Source of the DNA: Mycobacterium kubicae
Lineage (GTDB): Bacteria; Actinomycetota; Actinomycetes; Mycobacteriales; Mycobacteriaceae
Direction of reading: 5' to 3'
NCBI RefSeq assembly: GCF_015689175.1
Contig: NZ_CP065047.1
Location: forward strand, 4,154,001 to 4,218,000
Length of the DNA stretch: 64,000 nt
The translations under genes were made by a program, and so were the position numbers. The notes under the pieces were generated by a model. That model was not told the DNA's origin and searched no databases. It saw only the letters and a list, made by a program, of their open reading frames with translations. Shown here piece by piece: positions 27,575 through 36,763 of this stretch; the first letter of the stretch is position 1; every line of letters starts with the position of its first letter.

Positions 27575-28850
27575 TCGCGCGCCGCCGCAGGACTGGGCAC
27601 CACCGCGGGAGTGGGCGACGCCACAGCACCGGTAATCTCGGCAGCGCGTGTTCGGCTCGCGCCAGTACGTCGAGCGCATTCCAGAGCAGGCGAATGGTCA
27701 GTGGTGGTGCCAGCGCATCGAGTTCGGTTACTTTCTCAGGGAGCGCGTCGATATCGCCGCGGGAGACGGCAGCGGCGATCTGCAGCGCGGCGGGCTCGCG
27801 GAAGTCGAGCGCACTGTGCGCCATGGTGGGCAGGATCAGCAGCGTCGCACCCGGGACCAACGACGCCACCCGCTCGGCCACTGCCGGGGGTGTGACGAGG
27901 TCGCGGCCACCGGCCACCACCACCGTGGGCCATCCGAATTTTGGGAGCTCGTGCACCAGGTCGTACGGTTCGGCCTCGAATTGGTCAGTCGCATCGAGGG
28001 TTTCGCTCATGGCGACGGCGGGGTCGAGGGGCAGACCGTCGGGTTCGGCGGCATAGTCAAGCTCGCGGATTGCGATGCGGTTGACCAGGTCGGGCTCGTG
28101 GCGGTACGGCACCGTGCGGGTGACGATGTAGCTGACTTTGGACAGCGCACGCCACAGCAGCGTCCGGCCGGCGAGCAGCAGATCGAGATGGCGCTCGAGT
28201 AGTTCTGGGCCGCCATAGCCGTAGACCGTCGCGGCGACCTGGCCGTCCGACGGGGTCATCATCCCTATCTCGACCAGGTGCCGGACCTTGGGAGCCAGCC
28301 TGGCGGTTTCGGCGCTGTCCCCCTTGAGCAATGCCGCGCGAATGGCGTCGCGCACGAGCGCGATGTCGTGGCGAGACAGCACGGGCCCATCGAGGATCAT
28401 GGCGTGCACCAGGTGGGGGTGGCGGACGCCGAGGACGGCCGCCAGGTAGGTGCCGTAGGAGATGCCGTAGATGATGGCCGAGTCGACATGGGCGTCGGCC
28501 AGGACCGCGGCGATGTCGTCGACCGCCTGGTTGATGGTGATGGCCTCGGGTGGCAGGTCGGCGCCCGAGTCATCGTGCCGCGACATTCCCACGCCGCGGT
28601 GTTCGACCATGATGACGTCGAGGCCGGCGGCAGCGGCTCGCCGGCGAAATGCCCTGTAGGCGAGTATCGAGGCCATTCCCGGTCCGCCGGGGATGATGAC
28701 CAGCGGGTGCGCGGACTTGCGGCCGGTGCGCACGTAGTAGACGTCGAATTCCTCGTTGCTATCCGGCGATACCGGGCGACGCACCGCTCGAACCCCCGGC
28801 AGCTTGGCCAATCTCTGCTGCGTTGGCCGCCGCATCACGTTCATGGTCAT
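27561..28850 (-). CDS. S33-type alpha/beta hydrolase (prolyl aminopeptidase-like)
   Basis: A 429-residue protein. The PGGPG-type oxyanion loop (IIPGGPGMASIL), HRGVGMS, the nucleophile elbow YGISYGTYLA (Ser in the GxSxG), Asp in AGGRDLVTPP and His in PTMAHSALDF complete the S33 triad. There is no obvious signal peptide. In M. tuberculosis the GMC oxidoreductase Rv1279 occupies this place beside oppA, so this gene is a replacement or insertion at the edge of the opp block. A peptidase next to a peptide importer suggests peptide use, but this is inference. Confidence 0.82.
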   Translation of the reverse strand: MTMNVMRRPTQQRLAKLPGVRAVRRPVSPDSNEEFDVYYVRTGRKSAHPLVIIPGGPGMASILAYRAFRRRAAAAGLDVIMVEHRGVGMSRHDDSGADLPPEAITINQAVDDIAAVLADAHVDSAIIYGISYGTYLAAVLGVRHPHLVHAMILDGPVLSRHDIALVRDAIRAALLKGDSAETARLAPKVRHLVEIGMMTPSDGQVAATVYGYGGPELLERHLDLLLAGRTLLWRALSKVSYIVTRTVPYRHEPDLVNRIAIRELDYAAEPDGLPLDPAVAMSETLDATDQFEAEPYDLVHELPKFGWPTVVVAGGRDLVTPPAVAERVASLVPGATLLILPTMAHSALDFREPAALQIAAAVSRGDIDALPEKVTELDALAPPLTIRLLWNALDVLARAEHALPRLPVLWRRPLPRWCPVLRRRAINRA

Positions 28851-28926
28851 CGCTGTGGGTCCGCCATAGGTCCATTCTGCCCAGGCGGTTTCGCGCCGGC
28901 ACCCTCGGTGGGTGACGCGGTGTTGT

Positions 28927-31542
28927 TTAGGAGGTCAAGTCGATTCGCTGCGCCCCCTTCACACCGTCGTAGCGGGACGGACTGCAGGTCAGCACAATCA
29001 CCTGCCCATGTGCCGCAATGGTGTCGAACACTTCACCCATCTTGGCCAACCGGTCAGGGTCGGTGAAGCCCAGTGCGTCGTCGACCAGCACCGGCACGGT
29101 GTCCTCCTTGGCGACGAGGGCCGCGCAAGCCAGTCGCGCCAGAATGCCCAGTTGTTCTTTGGCTCCACCGGACAGGGATTCGTATGGCACCGTGACGTTG
29201 TCTATGGTGCGGCTGCAGATGCGTAGGTCGCTGTCGACGTCGATTTCGAAGGTGGGCCCGAACACCGGGCGGCCGAGCCGTTGCAGTTCGGCGCGGTAGG
29301 GCTCGACGTAACGCTGACGTGTGGTGTCGCGGTGGCGCCCCATCACCGTTCGCAGCAATTGGGCGGCGTGCGCTCTGCGCCCGACGCTGGCGTGGTGGCT
29401 GAGCGCGTGTTCGCGTTCGGTTTCGGCGGCGTCGAGTTTGCCTTTGCGGCCTTCGCTGCCGATCACCGACAGTTCGATACTGACCTCGCGCAGCGCGCGC
29501 ACGGCGGCGTCGTGTCGATCGCCCAGCGCCTGAGCCACTTTGGTCGCTTCGGTGAGTTCGGCTGTTATCGCCTGGGGTTCTCGGGCGTTCAGGGCTGCGG
29601 TCAGTTCTGCTACCCGGCGTTCGGCGTGCTGCACCGCCTGTAATTCGGCGTCGGCCTTGCGTGCCAGCTCCTCGTCGCTGAGCGCGGCCTGTTCTTGAGC
29701 TAATCGCGCTTTCGCCGCCTCCACCGCGGTGCGCTGCGTAAGTACTGTGTTCTGCAGAACCGTTGACTTGGTTGTTGTTTCGGCAAGTCGCTGACTGGCC
29801 GCCGCCGCGCTGTGCCGCGTGGTCTCGCAATTTGTCTGTGCGGCTTTGCGAGCCGTCTCGGCCGCATCGAGTTCGGCGCGGGCGGTGGCAGCGTCGGTGG
29901 TGATCGATTCCGTGGAGTGTGCGGCCTGTAGTTGCGCGAGTTTGGCTTTGAGTTGGCCGACTTGCTCGTCGCCGCATACGCCCGCCAGGGTGGCGGCCAG
30001 CTGGTCACGAGTGCTTGTTAATTCCCGGCGCCGCTGATTCAGCGATCGCGCTGCGGGGAGATTCGCAACGGCGGCGGCCATGAGAACGCGCTGCAGTTGT
30101 TCTTGTGCGGCAACGTGTTCGGTTTGGATGTCGAGCGCCGTGGCGCCTGGTGTGATGCGGGCAGTCAGGATGCCGGGGATTCGCACCTCGGTGGGACCGG
30201 TAGCCGGGGCGGACCAGGTTTGCCCGGCCGGCACCGATACGCAGTCGTCGCCAACGGCCAGTTCGAGGTCAGCTTCAGCGGTGAACTCCACTACCGCGGA
30301 AAGCAACTGAAGCTGGCAGCCGGTGCGATCCACGGCAGCGGCGGCGTCTTCAATGCGACGGAGCAGGTCGTCGGTGAGGGAGTTGGCGGATAGTTCTGCG
30401 TCCACTTCTTCGCGGCGTCGCTGGATCTCGTCGATTCTGGCTAGCCGGGTGCTCAATCGGCCAGCTTCGTCGCGGGCGGCCACCTGGTCCAGAATGCGCC
30501 GGGCTGATTCGGCGCACTGTTGGGCGACGGTCAAGCGACGCTCGGCTTGCTCGACGGCGGCCTCGCATGCTTGGGCTTCGGTCCTTGCGGTGGCCAGTTC
30601 GGCCGCGGCTTGTTGGGCTTCTTGCTCCACGGCGGCGAGAGTGGTTGCGCCGGCGTGGATTTCGGTGCGTAACGCTTCGCGCGTGGACATTGCGGTCTGC
30701 GAGGTGGCACTGGTTGCGGCCGCGGCGGCAGCGATGAGTTTCGCTTCGTGCAGTTGCTTGTTGAGTGCGTCGATGTGGGCTGCCGCTGCTTGTGCGGCGG
30801 CAAGCCGCGGAGTGGCCTCACGCAGTTGCTGGGACAGGCTGGCCACCTGCTGGGTGAGATCGGCGTGCCGACCAATGCGATCGTCGACTTCAGCGACGGC
30901 CGCCGCGCACTCGGCCACCGCCTTTTCGGCGGCGGTCAGTCGGTTGATCGCGGCGGCCCATTCCCCTGTCGGGCGCCCAGTGGCCGTGAAGTAGCGCGCG
31001 TACTCACCGTCGATGCGCTCGATGAGCAACGGCTCGGTGCCCGAGAGCGTGGCATTGTCACCGGCAGCGATGTCGAGTGCTCGTGACAAGGCATCGCAGC
31101 AGGAAAGGTCGACGGCGGCGGTGGACGCCGCCTGCAGTACCCGTTGAGCGCGCCACAGTTCGGCGTCCACCGTCTCGGCGAGCATCGCGCGGACCCGTTC
31201 GTGGGCTTCGTCGCCGGTCAACTGCTCACGGCGCGGAGCCAGCACCGTCAACGCCGTCTCACACTTCTTGTGGAAACGCTTGCGATAGAGGAAACGATAA
31301 GGGCCGGTGCTGATTTCGGCGGTTACTTCGGAGCCGGCATCGGCGTTGGTCGGCTTGACCTGCTTGACTTCCTTCTTGGTCGACCGGTCCTTGAATTCCA
31401 GCAGGAGGTCTAGAGCCTCGATCATGGACGACTTGCCGATCTCGTTGGCGCCGCACACAACGACTACGCCTTGTTCGGGGAACTGGATATCCCGGTGTGC
31501 GACGCCGCGGTAATTGCTCAGGGTGAGCCGGTGCAGTTTCAT
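28927..31542 (-). CDS. SbcC/Rad50-like ATPase (Rv1278-like)
   Basis: An 871-residue SMC-like protein. It has an N-terminal Walker A (VVCGANEIGKSS, about 28-39), a long coiled coil rich in Ala/Glu/Gln/Arg (about 180-780) interrupted by a small beta domain near 420-500, and a C-terminal signature YESLSGGAKEQLG and Walker B VPVLVDDALGFTD. There is no CxxC zinc hook in the middle of the coil, and it is shorter than standard SbcC. It would act with the nuclease encoded just upstream (ATGA overlap, 31,542-31,539) in processing DNA ends or hairpins. Its length is close to Rv1278. Confidence 0.9.
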   Translation of the reverse strand: MKLHRLTLSNYRGVAHRDIQFPEQGVVVVCGANEIGKSSMIEALDLLLEFKDRSTKKEVKQVKPTNADAGSEVTAEISTGPYRFLYRKRFHKKCETALTVLAPRREQLTGDEAHERVRAMLAETVDAELWRAQRVLQAASTAAVDLSCCDALSRALDIAAGDNATLSGTEPLLIERIDGEYARYFTATGRPTGEWAAAINRLTAAEKAVAECAAAVAEVDDRIGRHADLTQQVASLSQQLREATPRLAAAQAAAAHIDALNKQLHEAKLIAAAAAATSATSQTAMSTREALRTEIHAGATTLAAVEQEAQQAAAELATARTEAQACEAAVEQAERRLTVAQQCAESARRILDQVAARDEAGRLSTRLARIDEIQRRREEVDAELSANSLTDDLLRRIEDAAAAVDRTGCQLQLLSAVVEFTAEADLELAVGDDCVSVPAGQTWSAPATGPTEVRIPGILTARITPGATALDIQTEHVAAQEQLQRVLMAAAVANLPAARSLNQRRRELTSTRDQLAATLAGVCGDEQVGQLKAKLAQLQAAHSTESITTDAATARAELDAAETARKAAQTNCETTRHSAAAASQRLAETTTKSTVLQNTVLTQRTAVEAAKARLAQEQAALSDEELARKADAELQAVQHAERRVAELTAALNAREPQAITAELTEATKVAQALGDRHDAAVRALREVSIELSVIGSEGRKGKLDAAETEREHALSHHASVGRRAHAAQLLRTVMGRHRDTTRQRYVEPYRAELQRLGRPVFGPTFEIDVDSDLRICSRTIDNVTVPYESLSGGAKEQLGILARLACAALVAKEDTVPVLVDDALGFTDPDRLAKMGEVFDTIAAHGQVIVLTCSPSRYDGVKGAQRIDLTS

Positions 31543-32690
31543 GCCACGCCCCGATCGGAGAGTCGCAGCAGAAGAGCCAGCGCGGCTTGCGCGTTGAGCG
31601 CCGACTCGGCGTCGCCGGTACGCGCCGTTTCGACCAATTCGTCGACCGCGGCGGCGGCGAAGCCACCCAGGCCGAGGTCGCTGAATTCGCCGTCCGCGGG
31701 CATGACCGCCAAGTCGGTGTGGCGCTCCCAGATGCCGAGCCAGGCGAATAGTCGCGCGTACCTGTCCAGGCACGCGTCGAGAGCGGCGCGGTCGGTGACC
31801 GTCAAGGTACCGGTCAGCGCGAGCCGCACGACGGTGCGTTCTTTATCCGTCAGTTGATCCAGATTCATGTCCAGGTCGGCGATTTCACGGTTGGTTTCCA
31901 CGTGCCGGTGCAGGGTGAGGAAGCGCCAGCGGCCGATATGGCGGGCTTCGACGGTTGTTGGGCGCCGGGGGTCGCTCTCGTCGATGTCGACCACCAGGAC
32001 GTGACCCGGATCGGACTCGATGTCGTCGAAATTGGTGACTTCCGGCGAGCCGGCATACCAGATGCGGCCGCTGTTTCCGACCTGGGTGAGTGAGTGCTTA
32101 TCTCCTAGCGCTACATAGTGAATCGCACCGGCTGCTATGGCCGCGTCGACGGATGCCAGGCCGATGAGCGACGGCTTGTCCGGGTCTGGGTCGAGCACAT
32201 CGACGCCACCGTGCGCGACGAGCACTCGAGTGACATCGTCTGCGCCCAGGTCTTTCAATACTTCGGCGACCAGATCGGCGGTGGGCGCCTTGGACCGCCA
32301 CGGCGCCGCGACGATTTCCAGTCCCGGCCGAACCTCGTGTATGCCGGCGCGGTCGAGCACCACAACGTTGTCGGGGCGCTCGGCTGTGAACAAAGGGCAG
32401 GTGTAGACCGACGAAGCGTCCAGCGGGTCATGGTTGCCGGGCAACAGATATACCGGTATGCCGATGGCGCGCATGGCTTCTAGCGACTGACCGATGACCT
32501 GCGGCGCGAGCTGGTTGTGCTCGAACACGTCGCCCGAGACGACGACGAATTCCGCGCCCACCTCTGCTGCCACCGCTCCCAACGCTGCGACTGCGTCACG
32601 GCGAGCCGCCGAATAGCGAGGCTGGGCGTCACCGGCAAGGAAGTGTCGGGTCATGCCCAGTTGCCAATCGGCGGTATGCAGGAATTTCAC
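31539..32690 (-). CDS. SbcD/Mre11-like metallophosphoesterase (Rv1277-like)
   Basis: A 383-residue calcineurin-like nuclease. Motifs: HTADWQLG (motif I; the usual His of DWHLG is Gln), VVSGDVFEHN (II), PGNHDPLD (III), VAHGGVD and YVALGDKH (IV-V). The second half is a capping domain. The motif I Gln is also present in my memory of Rv1277, so it is a subfamily trait. It forms a nuclease-ATPase pair with the SbcC-like protein downstream. It is divergent from the 13E12 HNH gene, with the 190-bp interval 32,691-32,880 between. Confidence 0.9.
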   Translation of the reverse strand: MKFLHTADWQLGMTRHFLAGDAQPRYSAARRDAVAALGAVAAEVGAEFVVVSGDVFEHNQLAPQVIGQSLEAMRAIGIPVYLLPGNHDPLDASSVYTCPLFTAERPDNVVVLDRAGIHEVRPGLEIVAAPWRSKAPTADLVAEVLKDLGADDVTRVLVAHGGVDVLDPDPDKPSLIGLASVDAAIAAGAIHYVALGDKHSLTQVGNSGRIWYAGSPEVTNFDDIESDPGHVLVVDIDESDPRRPTTVEARHIGRWRFLTLHRHVETNREIADLDMNLDQLTDKERTVVRLALTGTLTVTDRAALDACLDRYARLFAWLGIWERHTDLAVMPADGEFSDLGLGGFAAAAVDELVETARTGDAESALNAQAALALLLRLSDRGVA

Positions 32691-32880
32691 GCCGGTGACC
32701 CCCTTTCCGAAACGTCGTGTCTTTCAAGGCAACGCGAGCATAAAAGGGGGCACCGACAACTCCGGGGACCTGACCCGGCACGTCTACGAGTGGGACAATC
32801 CCTTAAGTCACCTTTGAAACAGCGATCACTCTGGCCTCAAGGCGGCGTATTTTGTCGGTGGTGCGACGTATGGTTCGAAC

Positions 32881-34206
32881 ATGCGTTCGGATCGGGAGAG
32901 TGTGGTCGGGGTGCTGGACCGGCTCGATGCTGTCACCGACGACCTGCTGGACCTGTCGTGTGCGGAGCTGACGATTCCGGAGTTGATGCGGGTGGCGCTG
33001 CGCCTGGAGCGAGTCGCGCGCCGACTGCCCGCAGCACAGCACGCGGTGCTCAATCTGCTTGCCGAACAAGCCGATCCAGCCCAGCTGGGCGGCCGACTGC
33101 CCTCGGTCTTGGCCAACCGACTGCACCTCACCCGCGCCGAAGCCAACCGCCGCCTGGCAGAAGCCGCCGACCTCGGCGAGCGCCACACCCTGACCGGACA
33201 AACCCTGGCGCCCTACCTCAGCGCCACCGCCCAAGCCCAACGCGCCGGCCACATCGGCGACGGACACGTGCGGGTCATCCGCGACTTCGTCAAACACCTG
33301 CCCGCCCACGTGGACATCGAGACCCAGGAGAAAGCCGAAGAACATCTCGCGAAGTTGGCGGCCCAGTATCGGCCAGACCAGTTGGCCAAACTCGCCGAGC
33401 GGTTGATGGACTGCCTACATCCCGACGGGAATTACACCGACGACGACCGCGCCCGCCGGCGCGGGCTGAGCCTAGGTAAGCAGGACGTCGACGGCATGTC
33501 GCGGCTGACCGGCTACCTGACCCCCGAAGCCCGCGCCACCCTAGAAGCGGTACTGGCCAAGCTGGCCGCACCGGGCATGTGCAACCCCGACGACGACACC
33601 CCGTGTGTCGGGGGGACGCCGTCGGAAGACGCGGTCCGCCACGATCTGCGCTCGGCCGCCCAACGCAACCACGACGGGATGCTGGCGGCGTGCCGGGCGC
33701 TGCTGTGCAGCGGTGAGCTCGGCCAGCACAACGGCCTACCCGCCTCCATCATCGTCACCACCACCCTGAAAGACCTCGAAGCCGCCGCGGGCAAAGGCTT
33801 GACCGGCGGGGGCACCCTGCTGCCCATGTCCGACGTCATCCGGATGTCCCGCCACGCCCATCACTACCTGGCCATCTTCGACCGCGGCAACGCCCTGGCG
33901 CTGTATCACACCAAACGCCTAGCCTCCCCCGCCCAGCGCATCGTGCTGTACGCCAAAGACCGCGGCTGCACCGCACCCGGCTGCGACGTCACCGGCTACT
34001 ACTGCGAAGTCCACCACGTCATCCCCTACGCCCAGACCCGCACCACCGACATCAACCAACTCACCCTGGCCTGCGGCGGCCACCACCCCCTCGCCGAACA
34101 GGGCTACACCACCCGCACCAACACCCAAGGCGACACCGAATGGATCCCCCCACCACACCTGGACCACGGCCAACCCCGCACCAACACCTACCACCAACTT
34201 GTCTAA
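32881..34206 (+). CDS. HNH endonuclease, DUF222 / 13E12 repeat family
   Basis: A 441-residue protein. The N-terminal DUF222 domain covers residues about 10-330. The C-terminal HNH nuclease covers residues about 350-400 ([20 protein letters not shown] then [10 protein letters not shown]), with a CxxC...C...C zinc site and the catalytic HH. These 13E12 proteins occur in many copies in mycobacteria and are linked to mobile DNA. Phage and plasmid-like elements use 13E12 loci as integration sites. A TATGGT box 6 nt before the ATG suggests a leaderless transcript. This gene interrupts the Rv1276c-Rv1277 neighbourhood. Confidence 0.92.
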   Translation: MRSDRESVVGVLDRLDAVTDDLLDLSCAELTIPELMRVALRLERVARRLPAAQHAVLNLLAEQADPAQLGGRLPSVLANRLHLTRAEANRRLAEAADLGERHTLTGQTLAPYLSATAQAQRAGHIGDGHVRVIRDFVKHLPAHVDIETQEKAEEHLAKLAAQYRPDQLAKLAERLMDCLHPDGNYTDDDRARRRGLSLGKQDVDGMSRLTGYLTPEARATLEAVLAKLAAPGMCNPDDDTPCVGGTPSEDAVRHDLRSAAQRNHDGMLAACRALLCSGELGQHNGLPASIIVTTTLKDLEAAAGKGLTGGGTLLPMSDVIRMSRHAHHYLAIFDRGNALALYHTKRLASPAQRIVLYAKDRGCTAPGCDVTGYYCEVHHVIPYAQTRTTDINQLTLACGGHHPLAEQGYTTRTNTQGDTEWIPPPHLDHGQPRTNTYHQLV

Positions 34207-34239
34207 TGCGTGCAGGGAATCAGGTCTGCAGCCATGATT

Positions 34240-34425
34240 CCTAGGTGATGACCGGTCAAGGCTCGACCTTCCACTGTCGCCTGCTGGCTGACTCCGGGGT
34301 GGCTTGCCGGCCGGTCACCACCGCCTCAGGCAAGGAGTGGCTGAAGAGAGGCCTGCGTAGCCGAAAGTTGGTGTGCCCTCCTTGCTTCCAAATTGAGTTC
34401 ATGAAGAAGGGTTGGTGCTCTTTCG
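34240..34425 (+). ncRNA. Candidate bridge RNA region of the IS110 element
   Basis: For IS110-group elements the non-coding segment upstream of the transposase encodes the bridge RNA that pairs with donor and target. Here the segment shows hairpin potential: GGTC...GACC (about 34,254-34,268) and GGTGG (34,298-34,302) / CCACC (34,318-34,322). The assignment rests on position and family, not on a recognised RNA model. Confidence 0.35.
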
Positions 34426-35523
34426 GTGACGACAAATACTCACCTCCGCCGGGTAGTGATTGCCGTTGATCCTCACAAGGGGTCATGGACCGCTGCCGCT
34501 GTCGATGCCGCTTTGGTTCCTTTGGCCACCATTCGCGTCCCAGTTAGCCGCGATGGTTACCGGACGCTGCGGCGTTTTGCTCGTCGATGGCCCCACGCAG
34601 ACTGGGCTATCGAAGGAGCCCCTGGTCTCGGGGCGCCGCTGACCACGCGGCTGCACGCAGAGGGCATCGAGGTCCTTGACGTGCCAGCCAAGCTCGCTGC
34701 ACGGGTCCGGCTGCTGTCGAGCGGCCACGGCCGCAAAAATGACAATGCCGACGCACTATCAGTGGGTATCGCGGCGCTCACATCGCACGCGCTCAACAGC
34801 GCCCAGAACACCGCGGAGACCACGGCACTGCGTGCGATCGTCGAGCATCGCGATGACCTGGTCAAGGTTCGCACTCAGACCATCAACCGACTCCACGTCG
34901 TACTGACAAAGCTGGTTCTCGCCGGCGCCGGGCGCAACCTGACCGCAGACCAGGCTGCTGGACTCCTGCGCGCTGCTCGACCTCGCCACCCCGCCTCGAA
35001 AGCGTTGCGTAACCTGGCGCTCGATCTGATCAGCGAGGTGCGTCAGCTCGATCGCCGGATCACCAAAGCCACCAATGACATTGATGGCGCAGTCACCGCC
35101 ACCGGCACCAACCTGACTCAACTAGCAGGCATCGGAGCCCTCACCGCAGGCAAAATCCTCGCGCGGGTTGGAGACATTACCCGTTTCCGCTCGGCGGCCG
35201 CCTTCGCCAGCTACACCGGCACCGCTCCCATCGAAGCCTCCTCCGGCGATGTGGTCCGCCACCGGCTATCCCGGGCAGGCGACCGCCAGCTCAACTACTG
35301 CCTGCACGTCATGGCGTTGACCCAGATCCGGCGCCCATCCCCAGGCAAGACCTACTACCTGCGCAAACGTTCGGAAGGAAAAAGCCGCAAAGAAGCCATG
35401 CGCTGCCTCAAACGGCGCCTATCTGACGTTGTCTACCGCCAATTACAGCGCGAAGCTCCCAGATTCAGGGCTGACCCGGCGGGACACATGGGGGCGGCTC
35501 AGAAGTCCCGCGCGGCCGGCTAA
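34426..35523 (+). CDS. IS110-family transposase (DEDD recombinase)
   Basis: A 365-residue transposase. The RuvC-like N-terminal domain has the acidic tetrad Asp15 (AVDPHK), Glu63 (AIEGAPG), Asp106 and Asp109 (RKNDNADA). The C-terminal Transposase_20 domain has the IGALTAGKILA helix-hairpin-helix and the catalytic serine region YTGTAPIEASSGD (Ser272/273). All catalytic residues are present and the frame is intact, so it may be active. A GTG start is used. The basic C-terminal tail is typical. Confidence 0.93.
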   Translation: MTTNTHLRRVVIAVDPHKGSWTAAAVDAALVPLATIRVPVSRDGYRTLRRFARRWPHADWAIEGAPGLGAPLTTRLHAEGIEVLDVPAKLAARVRLLSSGHGRKNDNADALSVGIAALTSHALNSAQNTAETTALRAIVEHRDDLVKVRTQTINRLHVVLTKLVLAGAGRNLTADQAAGLLRAARPRHPASKALRNLALDLISEVRQLDRRITKATNDIDGAVTATGTNLTQLAGIGALTAGKILARVGDITRFRSAAAFASYTGTAPIEASSGDVVRHRLSRAGDRQLNYCLHVMALTQIRRPSPGKTYYLRKRSEGKSRKEAMRCLKRRLSDVVYRQLQREAPRFRADPAGHMGAAQKSRAAG

Positions 35524-35705
35524 AACCCCAACACCGACGCTTCGGACTAAGTCACTCAACCGGGCCAGCTAACAACCACCATATAACCGAACCACCACAC
35601 CATTGACACAGAGAGGCGCCACCCCGAGAAACTCTTGATGGACGGAGACGACGATGAGGATGCGACATAACGGCCGCGGTTGCACCGTGGATTAACGTGG
35701 GGCCG

Positions 35706-36209
35706 ATGGAAGAGCACCGGACTCTCGTGCTGATGAGGCATGCCAAGTCGGCATACCCGGACGGCGTTGGGGACCATGCCCGACCGTTGGCAGGGCGAGG
35801 GATCCGGGAGGCCGGCCTGGCCGGCGAGTGGCTGCGCGTCAACCTGCCGCCGATCGACGGCGTGCTGTGCTCCACCGCCACCCGCACCCGGGAGACGCTG
35901 GCGCGCACCGGCATTCAGGCTCCGGTGCGCTATACCGACCGACTCTACGGCGCGACCCCTGGTCTCGTGATCGAAGAGATCAACCAAGTCGCCGACGACG
36001 TGTCAACATTGCTCGTCGTCGGACACGAGCCGACCACATCCTCCCTGGCGCTCATCCTGTGCGGCCGCGACGGGTCGAACCTGGAAGCGGCAGAACGGAT
36101 ATCGCAGAAGTTCCCGACATCGGGCCTTGCGGTGTTACGCGTGCCGGGGCGCTGGCAAGACGTTGAGCCCGACGGTGCGGCGCTCATCGACTTTCACGTG
36201 CCGCGCTAG
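35706..36209 (+). CDS. SixA-type phosphohistidine phosphatase (Rv1276c-like)
   Basis: A 167-residue histidine-phosphatase superfamily protein. The catalytic motif is LMRHAKS (His12 forms the phospho-enzyme), the phosphate pocket is completed by CSTATRTRET and VVGHEPTT. The small size and the AKS after RH are characteristic of SixA. It is predicted to remove phosphate from phosphohistidine on phosphotransfer proteins. The ATG at 35,706 is preferred; a GTG at 35,697 would add three residues. It is convergent with lprC, overlapping by 4 bases. Confidence 0.87.
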   Translation: MEEHRTLVLMRHAKSAYPDGVGDHARPLAGRGIREAGLAGEWLRVNLPPIDGVLCSTATRTRETLARTGIQAPVRYTDRLYGATPGLVIEEINQVADDVSTLLVVGHEPTTSSLALILCGRDGSNLEAAERISQKFPTSGLAVLRVPGRWQDVEPDGAALIDFHVPR

Positions 36210-36763
36210 GCGTTGGTGGCCAGCGTCAATTCCATCAACTTGATCGCCTGCCCACACGCGTCGATACCGGGCGCCTGAGGGTTGACCCACCAGCCGACCA
36301 CGCCCGCCGCATCGCTGGCGACGCCGCAGGACCCGTTGGGATCGTTCGGCCGCATCACGATCGAGTCGATGCCCTGAATCTGGCGGTTCTCCACCTGATA
36401 CTTCAGGTTCTCAGCCACCTTGCGCTCGTTGCCGAGGCTGCCCTGTTCGAACCAGAACCGGCTGATGTCGATCAGACCGGCCGGGTTCGCCGCTTGCCAC
36501 CGGCAAATCGCGCCGACGAAGGTGCTTTGAATGTCCTGCGGGTCGGCGCCGACGGTCTTGGCCAGCACGTCGGTGGTCAACACCTCACATTCCTTGAGCA
36601 GGTTGGGATACTGCTTCTCGGAATTGTCATTGCGCGGGACACCGCCCCCACCGGCCTTGACCGCGGTGCCGGAAACCGACCTCGAACAACCGGTCAACAT
36701 CACCAGCACTGCCATCAATGCGGCGATCGCGACCAGAACGGGCCGCCCTGTTTCGCGCCTCAT
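36206..36763 (-). CDS. lprC: Lipoprotein LprC
   Basis: A 185-residue lipoprotein of the DUF3558 type. The signal peptide VAIAALMAVLVMLTGC has a lipobox LTGC. The mature part has the DUF3558 features KECEVLT, AICRWQA and two later cysteines (GSCGVA, IDACGQ). It matches M. tuberculosis Rv1275 closely at the C terminus (GQAIKLMELTLATNA). The start overlaps the lprB stop (ATGA). It is exposed outside the cell membrane. Its role is unknown. Confidence 0.92.
   Translation of the reverse strand: MRRETGRPVLVAIAALMAVLVMLTGCSRSVSGTAVKAGGGGVPRNDNSEKQYPNLLKECEVLTTDVLAKTVGADPQDIQSTFVGAICRWQAANPAGLIDISRFWFEQGSLGNERKVAENLKYQVENRQIQGIDSIVMRPNDPNGSCGVASDAAGVVGWWVNPQAPGIDACGQAIKLMELTLATNA

Larger units (their letters stand above)
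34240..35640 (+). mobile_element. IS110-family insertion sequence (ends approximate)
   Basis: The element comprises a 5' non-coding part (about 34,240-34,425), the transposase gene and a 3' non-coding end. IS110 elements lack terminal inverted repeats and make no target duplication, so the ends cannot be fixed by eye. The right part contains TTGACA (35,603-35,608), a -35 hexamer that would face outward and could form a promoter across the joined ends of an excised circle. The element lies between the 13E12 gene and sixA. Confidence 0.5.
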
